NCBI GenBank assembly: GCA_949825025.1
Contig: OX463778.1
Span: forward strand, 27,957,551 to 28,021,550
DNA length: 64,000 bases
Origin: Siphlonurus alternatus
Taxonomy: Eukaryota > Arthropoda > Insecta > Ephemeroptera > Siphlonuridae
Direction of reading: 5' to 3'
The number at the start of each line of letters is the position of its first letter. The first letter of the stretch is position 1. Positions 35,550 through 46,800 of the stretch are shown here, piece after piece. The notes below the pieces were generated by a model. It was not told the origin of the DNA. It was given only the letters and a program-made list of their open reading frames with translations, and searched no databases. The position numbers and the translations under genes are program-made.

Positions 35550-37149
35550 GTTGGCATCCAAAGCCGAATTCGGGCAAAAGCCGAAAAAAATGCCCACATC
35601 TAGTTTTGCGCATCACGAAATGAGCCAAAGCCGAAGTGAGTTTTTTTTTCGGCTTTGGCGCATTTCATTTTGAACAAAACTAGATCTGCTCAAATCGAAA
35701 TGCGCCAAAGCCGATATGAGATTTTACTTCGGCTTTGGCGCATTTCATTTTGAGCAAAACTAGTTCTGCGCATCGCGGTTTGAGCAAAAGTCGAAATGAT
35801 ATTTTATTTCGGGTTTGGAGCAAAATTTTGAGCACATCTAGTTTTGCGCAAAATAAAGATGATTTTAATGACGAGATGATGATTTTAATTTTAATGATAT
35901 TTATTTTAATTTTTTAAAAAGAAAAAAAAAACTAATCATAATCAAATGTAATCATACAGTATATACGTACGTACATACCTTATAAAAAATATTGTAGAAT
36001 CTGTTGATTTTATAAAACACTCCACCATTTCTGTCACTTAATTACTATTTGATGATGTTTTTGTTAAATTAATATTTTTTTTGTTTTAAGAACTGTAGCT
36101 CAAATAAAATAGACATATATTATACGCCACACATTTTAAAGTATTCATTTATAGATTCACTCGCTCTCACCATTAGAAATATTTTGTCATGCACGCACTT
36201 GTAAATTTCATAGTTCTATGTCTTAGAATTAGGCTATCATGCAATACAGGTTGTTATCGGTACAACGAGATAAGAAAGTAGCCTTTACCTCTGCAATGAA
36301 GTTTAACCCCATTTGATTGCCGTATGCATATATGTTGATGTATTGTTGCTGCTACCAGGGTTGTATAAGCCTGTGCTTCTATTATACAATGTTCGTAGAA
36401 ATAGAACTATGAAATTTATGAGTGCGTGCATGACAATATTTCTATGGTGAGAGCGAGTGAATCTAAAGAATACTTTAAAACTTGTGGCGTATAATATATG
36501 TCTATTTTATTTGAGCTGCAGTTCTTAAAACAAAAAATTTATTAATTTAACAAAAACATCATCAAATAGTAATTAAGTGACAGAAATGGTGGAGTGTTTT
36601 ATAAAATCAACAGATTTTACAATATTTTTTATAAGGTATGTACGTACGTATACTGTTATGATTACATTTTAAAGTTATTATTTTTTCCCTAATAATTAAT
36701 TTATTTTTAAACAGCGCTTGAAAGATATTAGGTCACAATACTAATATCTATTATAAGTTTAGTCTTAGTTTTTTATTTTTCTTTTTAAAAATTTAAAATT
36801 AATATCATTAAAATTAAAATCATCATCTCGTCATTAAAATCATCTTTATTTTGCGCAAAACTAGATGTGCTAAAAATTTTGCTCCAAACCCGAAATAAAA
36901 CATCATTTCGACTTTTGCTCAAACCGCGATGCGCAGAACTAGTTTTGCTCAAAATGAAATGCGCCAAAGCCGAAGTAAAATCTCATATCGGCTTTGGCGC
37001 ATTTCGATTTGAGCAGATCTAGTTTTGTTCAAAATGAAATGCGCCAAAGCCGAAAAAAAAACTTACTTCGGCTTTGGCTCATTTCGTGATGCGCAAAACT
37101 AGACGTGGGCATTTTTTTCGGCTTTTGCCCGAATTCGGCTTTGGGTGCT

Positions 37150-37152
<3 letters not shown>
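35550..37152. mobile_element. 1.6-kb palindrome with CAAAGCCGAAATGCGC units at both ends
   Basis: The left end GTTGGCATCCAAAGCCGAAT is mirrored by ATTCGGCTTTGGGTGCTAAC at the right. The outer 300 bases of each arm carry tandem CCAAAGCCGAAATGCGC-type units. The inner arms (GGTGGAGTGTTTTATAAAAT and its complement) pair down to a small centre at about 36245-36385. The right arm has an extra 110 bases near 36665-36775. It is flanked by AT microsatellite on both sides. Confidence 0.85.

Positions 37153-37203
<51 letters not shown>
37153..37203. repeat. (AT)n microsatellite
   Basis: About 50 bases of AT directly abutting the 1.6-kb palindrome. Confidence 0.9.
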
Positions 37204-37207
<4 letters not shown>

Positions 37208-37446
37208 CTCAAATCCTGCATGAAGGATTTAATCATTTAATTATTGTTAACATTCCTTTGTAAAACTTGTAAAACACATTGATTAGAAATAAAATCATAC
37301 TTGCAAATATATATAATTATATTATATATATCAATTTTATCATCTATTTCAGCAACTAATAATTATTACCATTAATTATTTGATTGGTGCAAAATATATA
37401 TTTTAATAATTTTAATGTTTTTCTTTATGTAATGGAGTATCGCCCT

Positions 37447-37745
37447 CAAATTTTTTTTATTGCAGAAATGGATAGAGAATGCAAAGTTATATGCTATAAC
37501 CCTGATTTTTTTCATATTTTTTACAGACCGGGAACTATTTTTAAAAAAATATTGAAAGTTCTTTTTGTGACATCACGAGACGCCGCTCCTTAAGAAAAAG
37601 ATAGGACTTGCCGCCTTAATTGTGACGTCACAAAAAGGACTTTCAATAATTTTTTAAAAATAGTTCCCGGGCTGTAAAAAATCTGAAAAAAAATCAAGGT
37701 AGCATAACTTTGCAAGCTCTATCCATTTCTGCAGTACAAAAATTG
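37447..37745. mobile_element. Hairpin element, group H (copy 3)
   Basis: Arms of about 130 bases: TTTTATTGCAGAAATGGATA at the left, TATCCATTTCTGCAGTA at the right. GGGAACTATTTTTAAA and TTTGTGACATCAC blocks are mirrored inside. Confidence 0.75.
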
Positions 37746-37787
37746 AAGTCAATACAAATGCATAAATTTAAACCTATATAAGGGAAT

Positions 37788-38051
37788 TTAAGGTAACGCG
37801 CCCACAATGTTAAAAATAATCTCACACATGAAAATTATAAAAAAAAAATTATAATGTTCTCCTCTACATCCCTTATAAGTAGCTAAAATATCAGGTATAA
37901 AAAATTGAGCTAGTGTTTTTGTTTATGAATTTGTATACCTGATATTTTAGCCACTGATAGGGCCTGGGATGCAGAGGGGAACATTTAAAAAAAAATCATA
38001 ATTTTTATGTGTGGGATTTTTTTAACATTGGGCGCGTTACCTTACCCTTAA
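37788..38051. mobile_element. TTAA palindrome, group A, shortened variant (copy 5)
   Basis: Starts TTAAGGTAACGCGCCCAC and ends GGCGCGTTACCTTACCC plus TTAA. About 90 bases of the centre seen in the other group A copies are missing. Confidence 0.75.
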
Positions 38052-38089
38052 CGTACCCCTTATATATAATAATATATATACATGTATAA

Positions 38090-38691
38090 ATTGATATTTT
38101 TGTACTTTTGTTTAATATAATGTAAGATTGCAAAGCAAAAAATAAATAAATGCATTTTGGAGCTCTTAGAAATGTATTACATGCTTATTGTTGTTTAAAG
38201 TCAATTTTGACACAACAAATTTCCCTTAATTTTTCTCGACTTTCATTATTCTTATGGCATTCCTCGTTTTCCAGGATTTCATTTTTATACCTGAAATCGC
38301 ATGTGTTATTCATAAAATTTATAGACATTCTTTTCTGTTATTTGCATGCGTGGAATATATATGACAAATAATCAATTATATTATAATTAACAATTTAACA
38401 TCTGAAAACATTTTAATTTTCTACTTTGTCAAATTCATGATTTAATTTTTTAATCTAATTCTATGAAGGCTATAGAGGAGCCAAATTTTACCAATGAATA
38501 GTACTTGTTGTGGAACAACTATCGGAACTTAATTATATTATATCCTTAATTCTCTCACATTTTACATTTTCGGATTCATCATGCAGCCAAAATGTTGTCT
38601 CATGCAGGCTGAAGTAGATTTACTGTATATTATAATTGTACAATCAGTATAATTCATATTTTTGTACTGTTGTTTAATGTAAGATATATTG

Positions 38692-38728
<37 letters not shown>

Positions 38729-39130
38729 GCTCTTACAGTTTACTAAAAAGTGTATTACATGCTAATATTGCTGGTTTAAAAAGTCAATTTGAGACAGGCT
38801 GTCGAATATCTGCTATCAAAAGCCATTTTAATTTTTTTGATTTAATTTCCTCTGCTCGAGCTTACAGCTCATATAGAGTCTAAAAGCTAAAATTTATACA
38901 AATTGTGACAACATCTTAACTTGATTCTATAATGATGAATTACAAAAATAATAATAAATTTTTTTTTCGATTTTTAACATTCCTTTATAATGTAATATAT
39001 ACATATATATATATGTCATATTCTTCGTTTTCTAGTCCTTATTTACACCTGAAATCGCACGTACGCGTTTGTTATTCATAAAATTGAGACATTTTGTTTT
39101 CGTTATTTGGATTTTGGAGTGTCACATAGT
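38090..39130 (+). repeat. Diverged direct duplication (38090-38370 and 38640-39130)
   Basis: Both halves contain, in the same order, TTTTGTACT, TGTTTAATATAATGTAAGA, TTGGAGCTCTTA, TGTATTACATGCT, CACCTGAAATCGCA or its variant, and TTATTCATAAAATT. The second half also carries a 29-base AT run (38695-38723). It lies upstream of INTS15. Confidence 0.6.
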
Positions 39131-39139
39131 CAATTATAT

Positions 39140-39669
39140 ATAACATTGAGCTCTATACAAGACTTTTGTATAGAGCTCAATGATATAATATAAAACAAAA
39201 AAAAAACATCATCACAATTTTAACGCCACGCTGGTTATGCAACCCACGCAGCAGACGCGCACGAAGAGTTGCCTATATTTCTCTGTGTGAGAATTTTAGG
39301 CGGTTTGAAGTGCTGATTACTATCAACCTTGTCTGTGGTTTGTATCGTTATCTGTAATGTTATATTCTAATTACAAAAGCAGCCGCTAATGTTTTTAAGT
39401 TGTTGTAATGTACAAGTTGATTGCGATTTGTATACTTTCCCGGTAGCTACGGCATTTGTTTTGTAAATTTTGGATGCAACAGCTGACTTTTGTTGACAAG
39501 ATAATTACAAGTTACAAGATTGCGGAGAGCCCGAGAGCCGGAGATAGGAACTATAAGGAAGTCTCGCTGACTCCTCTCGGTCTGCATTTCATGGTTCACT
39601 CTCTGCATGCCAACGTTTCCAAGTGCAAATCATCTTAATTAATATAATATTAATCAGAAACTCTGAAAA
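39140..39669 (+). promoter_or_regulatory. Candidate promoter and 5' untranslated region of INTS15
   Basis: Composition becomes more balanced from about 39220, just upstream of the INTS15 start at 39670. A short perfect hairpin (ATTGAGCTCTATACAA/TTGTATAGAGCTCAAT) lies at about 39144-39182. No TATA box or known site stands out. Confidence 0.25.
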
Positions 39670-40756
39670 ATGGCAAATATTTCAATATCAGATCTGAAGC
39701 ATTCATTGAGAAAGTTGGAGTTTCCTTTTAATGCTCGAGAAGCATTGGACCGAACAGGTATGCATATTATCTTGGCATCCGGACGCGAATTCGCTTCGGA
39801 CGTGAAATTTTTGTTCATTGGGATCATTCGAAAATTCCAAGAAGCGAAATTAGCGTTCGGAGCATCGCAAATTTGATCCCATATAATGCACATATAACCT
39901 AGCTAAGAGGGTGTACTGTACTCTACGGATGTACAGTATGCATATCATTACAGTACAGTACATGCATCTACTTTATACAGTATAAAAAGCCGCGTTCACA
40001 TACTCGAAAACTGCTACGGCCTGCATGACGTAGGTCTCGAATATATTCTTGGTTTTCTTATGTTGTGGAGCTACGACATGCATGAATGCCGTAGCGATTT
40101 CTGTGTATATGTGAATGCTGCTTAATGCATAACATACAGCACAGATTTTAGTTTATATTATCATGCTATGCATAATTATATAATATATTATACTTTTATT
40201 ACATTCTAGGGGTGGATCCAGCGCACTGCTCTGGGGGGACCGAGGGAAGTGGGGGGAGTGGTGCTTTATCCTGCAATGTTAAATTTGGGGTGGGACGGTG
40301 GGGTGAGGGGTGGTGTGGTTACACATTCAATGTATTTTGGGACCTTTGGGAAGGGGGTTCCTTCATTGCTCCCCCCCGCCCCCCCCCCTCCCCTCACCCT
40401 TTCCCTCCCCGTGGATTGTACTTTTGCTATACTACTTTAGTTCCACCGGTCTTATTTAGCCCATGACTGTCGGAATCAGAAATTAGTAGAAAATGTGTCA
40501 TTGCTGTGTACAACCCCGTGTATTCATATTTGATTTCAGAACAACTTTGCATTGCATCTGAATCAGAGAGATTAAACCCAAAGAATGTAGAAGCTATTCA
40601 AGAATTAATAGCAGAATTCATTTTTTGTGAGATTGATAAACGTGGAATTAGAAAACGGGTGAGTTCAATATCTACATTACAGTTATATAGTTTAATTACA
40701 GTGCATACAGTACATGCATTTACAGTACAGTATACATATATGGCATTCACATGCAG

Positions 40757-40814
<58 letters not shown>

Positions 40815-43800
40815 CCATTCATTCATTAAGGTACAGTATATAATGAACTTTGTTTGGAAAATGCATAATATTGACATTATATCATTTCAGAGTATGAAAT
40901 CTACATCAGAACTCAGCTTGTTGGAGGTATTGTGTGACCACTTCTCAAAGGCAATTCCAAGTAGCATAAGTGGAGCTCGCACTTCTCTGTTTCTGTGGCT
41001 TTTTCACCCAGCAGCCGAGAGTAGGATTCGAGTGCTTGCCAAGCTTGTATCCTTATCAATATCTACTCGGAGGGTCGCTGTTCTAAGCACAGCTGGTCTC
41101 TGGATGCAGGTATGCATATTTGAGTTTCAAATACTATTTATGTATCATGTACAGTATATAAATATGATGCATATTGTATAGATCATGGAAAATTTTCCAA
41201 ACATTTTCTCACTGCATGGATTTTGTCCATTACTGACATTTTTATGCGTCTGGTTAATTTTGTGTCAAAACTTCCCTACAGACACTTGCAAAATAATTAA
41301 AATTACAAATTTTAAATTATTATTTAGCTCGTACCATAACTTTTTGTGTTTTTACTGCAGTGCACTCTACCTGCTACCCCTACCGTGACAGTTAACCTGG
41401 CCAATATGCTGGTCAAGGACTTCTTCATTCTCACGCCACAAGCTGCCATCAAGCTGCGGGAACTACCCCAGCTGGCTCCACTCTTCACTGCAAACTTGCT
41501 CACAGCTTTCACTACAATGTTTGGAGCTCATGCAGGCAGTAAGTAACAGTAACGGTGCTACCCTCAAAGAGAGATAAATGGTTACAGAATTTAATTTAAG
41601 AGTTATGAATTGGTGCTAAACTTGTCCCCGCAGGCTCGTACTCCCCTCCGCCGCTGTCTCTGCTCGAGGTGGTGACTCAGTGGGTGTCGGACCACCCCCA
41701 CCTCTGCTTGACTCCACTGCAACAGCAGAACCACGCCACCATGGCCATCACTGAGCCAGTCACTCCAGTCGTGGGACTCTTCAGGTGAGCAGAATGTGCA
41801 TCAGACAAGTCCCTCATGGTTACTGCTAATGTTATAAGTGTGGAAATGCAAGTTATTTTATATTTTTCTATTTTAATATTTAAAGTAAAGTGCGCGCTAG
41901 AAAAAAAAGTTGAGTTAGTATTTTCTAAAAATAGTTCAAGTAGTCCTCCATATCAAACCAAAATTCAAAAAATTCTATCTCAAATAGGTTTGCCAGAAAA
42001 AAATTCCAAAGTCAGAGTGAACGCGTCGCTTAACATGGGGCCTTACCTGACAAAAACCCTCGAATATCTCGAAAAAATACACCGTTAGGTGGTATGAAAA
42101 AAATATAGTGATGTTCTATAACCCAAGCTTTAACCAAAAACCGATTAAAAATTTTTTTTCTCGAATCCATTTTTCCGTAAAAAAATCAAGAAAATCTACC
42201 ATGTTAATTCCCATAAGATTTTTTATTATTTTTTTACGGAAAAATGGATTCGAGAGAATTTTTTTTTAATCGGTTTTTGGTTAAAGCTTGGGTCATAGAA
42301 CATCACTATATTTTTTTCATACCACCTAACGGTGTATTTTTTCGAGATATTCGAGTGTTTTTGTCAGGTAAGGCCCCATGTTAAGCGACGCATTCACTCT
42401 GACTTTGGAATTTTTTTCTGGCAAACCTATTTGAGATAGAATTTTTTGAATTTTGGTTTGATATGGAGGACTACTTGAACTATTTTTAGAAAATACTAAC
42501 TCAACTTTTTTTTCTAGCGCGCACTTTACTTTAATATTACCGTTTATACTGCATAGCAAACCTCAATTTTGGTTTGAAAACATAAGAACACCTTATGGTC
42601 AATTTAATTATTTAATTTTTAAATGTACTAATTACAAGTTTGTGTTACACCTTACCTCTTAAAAGTTGAATACGGTACTTTCTGTGAGCCCCAAATCAAT
42701 GAATTAATTAATTATGTAATTTATTTTCACTAACAAGTAAGATGTGATGTGGAGTGAGACTCCTCTGGATAATGAGTTTTTGAATTAGATTAGGAAATAT
42801 TTTGAGATTTAATTGGCTGTTTTGTTGAACCTAATGTAATCACTAAATTTAAGCAGCTTTTAACTCGAAGTAATGGGGAATTCTCTTACAACTTAAATTT
42901 TAATTTATCTACTATATTATGATAGGATACATATTAACAATAAGTTTGACTTAAGTTTCAACTTTTTTAACTCAAATTTGGGGACTCTGAAGGGATTATT
43001 AGAATAGGGGCAAAGTATGCAACCCGCGTGCAAACCTGAAAATTGTGACGTAGAAACTCCCTAGATAACACACAACAACTACCTGATATCATAGTTTGAG
43101 CGTCAAGGAGTAATTGGCTATAAATTTTAGTAACACGATTAAAATCAGCGGGTTTTTCTACCCTAGTATCAATAGTTTTGTCTCTAATATCAGTTTACTT
43201 TAAGAGTGATAATCGAAAATATAAATTTATTGCAGGAAAATTTCGCCTGCTAAGCAGTTTCTACGTCACGTTTTGGCTCTAAATTCAAAAGAAGGAAGAT
43301 TTTTAAAAAATTCCCTTGTCTCCAATTTTGAAAATTGAAACTTTTTTGTTTTGGGACATTTAGTTTCAAGGCATAGAGCATCTGAAAAAAAATTAAAATA
43401 AATGTAGGAGAATTCCCCATTTTATTAATTACTTGAGAATTACCATACCTTTTAACTACCGGAAAATCCCATATTGTGTTGGCTTTATAAAGTAAATGTA
43501 TACAGTATGCTCTTTTGTTTACTAGTTTGCAATAAATTTTATTATGTGTTCTTTGCTCCAGGATTAGTGGCTACAGCTATTGTAATGTATATTTTCTATT
43601 TTTACTTCTATATTTTAAATCTTAGCTGCTTTCATAAAATCTTGGTTCTTTTTAGAATTATTTTATTCAATATTTTTCAGCAACTTTCATTACAAGATTT
43701 TTTCCCTCTCGCAATTATTTAAAAGTGTCTTGTTGCTTTCATCGTATCAGCACCTGTGTGTATTAAATTTGTGGAGTAAAAGTCAGTTGATGCTGCTCCT

Positions 43801-46800
43801 CTTATCACTCGCACCTTGACGCCAAACATCTATAAGCTATGACGTTACCCATAAGCCTGTGTACAGACACTTTTAATGCCCCCTCTAGTACACCAGTTAA
43901 AGCAAATAAAATCAATGCAAGTTGCGTGTTTAGGTGGTGTATTTTGTCTCCGCTGCACACCGCCTCTGCGATTGGTGTGTCTCCTGAAGCCAGCGAGCCC
44001 GACACCCCCAGTATCAGTGCTGAGGAAAAACTATACTCATGTCTGCACCTCTCTCTCATGCAGGTAACCCGCCATGCCAATGTCAATCAATTTGAGCCTC
44101 TTGAATACTGTATGTTAGATAGGTATTAAGGTAGAGATAATGCTGAACAGCTGTTTGACGTACTTCCCTTTGATTAACACATAAACCTTAAAAAATTCAC
44201 CAAAAATTCTGAATTTTTTTTTGAGAGACAGATGTTAGTGCTTAAAAGCCATAGAAAAAAATTCAAAACAATTAAACGAGTCGATTTTTTTTAATTGTTT
44301 TTTTTTTTTTTTTTTTTTAATTTTCAGCATAGGGGTTTCCCATGGAGAGACAAACTATGAATTTAATTTAAAAAAATCGTCTCGTTAAATTGTTTTGAAA
44401 CTTTTTCTATGGATTTTAGGCACTAATATTTACCTCTCAAAAAAATTTCAGAAATGAAATGAAATGAAATGAAATGAAATGAAATGAAATGAAATGAAAT
44501 GAAATGAAATAATCTTTATTTAGCTTTCGCTATTCAGTACAAATATAGTTTATATATTGTTTTAATTAAACAATATAAAACAAGTGGTTCATAAAATTTA
44601 TGATAGTTCATAGAATTTTATGCCTACAGTACAATATTTATTAGGATACAAAAACCATCTTAATAATTATACATTTTATAGTTACCATGCAATTATAGCT
44701 ATATAAAAAAAAATATATATTATTGACTTATGACATATAATTATAATCTTATACATTTATCTGGTATACACAAATTTTTCTTTAACAAATTCTATACATA
44801 ATCTTTTAAACATTTTTTTTGTAGAACATGTTTTTATATTAATAGGCAATTCATTAAACAATTTTTTACCACAGTTATAAATTGATCCTTCCGATCTATG
44901 TTTGTTAACACTTTTTCTAAAATAATTATTGCAGCCTCTTGTATTATAAATATGCATTTCACTATTCTTAATAAGCTCTTTTTTAAAATGAATTTGAAAT
45001 TTATCATTAATAATATCATAAAAAAATAGCAGCACCTTTAAGGCAAACCTTTGTTTAACACTTAACCATTGCAAAGTTTCTAGCATCAATTTTATATGGG
45101 TTCTTTTTTTACAACCCAATACAATTTTCATGGCTCTGTTTTGCAGTCTCTGTAACATGTTAATATTTCTCTTACTTGTGTTAAAAAACAATGATGAGCA
45201 ATATTCAAAATGAGGAGCAATTATGGTTTTGTAAACCATTATTTTACACCAAGTACTTAAAAACCCTGAAATTCTGCATAAATAACCAATTTTTTTACCA
45301 ATTTTCTTTGACATCATCTCAACATGATCATTAAAACTACTCAGTGTACAATCAATTAAAATACCAAGATATTTTACATTTTTTTCAAATTTAAGTACTT
45401 CTCCGTCTAAAATAATATTTACATTTGGATTATCAGCAAAAATATTATTTATCTTACGATTTGAACTTGCAATTATCATACAAGTAGTTTTTTTTACATT
45501 TTTAGTTTTAATTTGTTCATATGAAACCAATAACTTAGTTTTTCCAAATCCTTATTGAGATCCTCACATAATATTTTAAATTTTTTACCTGAGATTGAGA
45601 TAAGAGTATCATCTGCAAACAAATTAATCAACGAGCTATCTACATGTAAATGCATATCATTTTTATATATAATAAACAGCAATGGACCTAACACTGATCC
45701 TTGTGGAACTCCGACATTACATGCCCGAAATTCAGAAGATTCATTACCAATAACAGTACATTGTTCTCTGCCTTCTAAATAGCTTTCGAACCATTGCAAC
45801 ACCATTCCATCAATCCCATAACACTTCAGTTTATTAATTAAAATATTTCGATCAATAGTTTCAAACGCACGCTTCAGATCGATCATTACAGAAATAATAA
45901 CGTTGTCATTATCTAAATCATCACGCCAATTTGATAATAAAAACTGCAATGATGATTCAGTTGATACATTTTTCATAAAACCTGATTGATATTTGTAAAA
46001 TAAATTATTTGTTGTAAAATAGTCATATAATTGATTTTTTACCACAAGTTCAAGTAATTTTTCATATGCTGGTAGCATATTAATAGGTCTATAATCAGCA
46101 GGGTGTGTTGAATTTTTTATTTTTGCAATCAATTTAATTAAAGATTTTTTCCAGCCCTTTGGAAATTTCCCCGTTTCAAGTGACACATTAATTATATTAA
46201 GAAGTTGTATACCAATAATATCAAAAGTTTTCTTAATAATATCAATACTGATTTCATCAAATGATGCCGTATTACTATTAAGATTATTTACAATACTTTT
46301 TAACTCTTGAATATTCAGTAGTTTAAATTTGCTAAATTTACAATCGTAAGATACATGATTCGAAAATTTATATAACATTTCATCATTATTTACATTTGGA
46401 ATTGAGGAAACAATTTCTTTAATACTGTCAATAAAAAAATTATTGAAATTCGTAGCAGTATTATTACTCCCACTTTGAACATTATTAGTTGGAAAAACAA
46501 CGTTATCTAAATTTTGATTATTATTGCCCTTTTTATTTTCAGCATCTGTCAGTTCTTTAAGAGTAATCCACATTTCTTTACTCTTATTTTTATTTTTATC
46601 AATCTTACTCTCAAAATAAATTGATTTCTCTTTCCTTAACACCTTTGAATACTTAAGAATTTTTGTGAATTTGCTAAGGTTTACATGGTAATCAAAGGGG
46701 AGTACGTCGAACAGCTGTTCGGCGTTATCTCTACCTGAAGGTCACTATATACCAGTTTATTTTTGTACGGAGTCGTTTATTTTTTCCACCCCCACCATCT

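Noticed and set aside
41880..42559. About 70-codon frame present in the arms of group E palindromes
   Set aside because: It is mirrored only because the arms are complementary. Differences between copies change amino acids as often as expected without selection, and no consistent start codon is kept.
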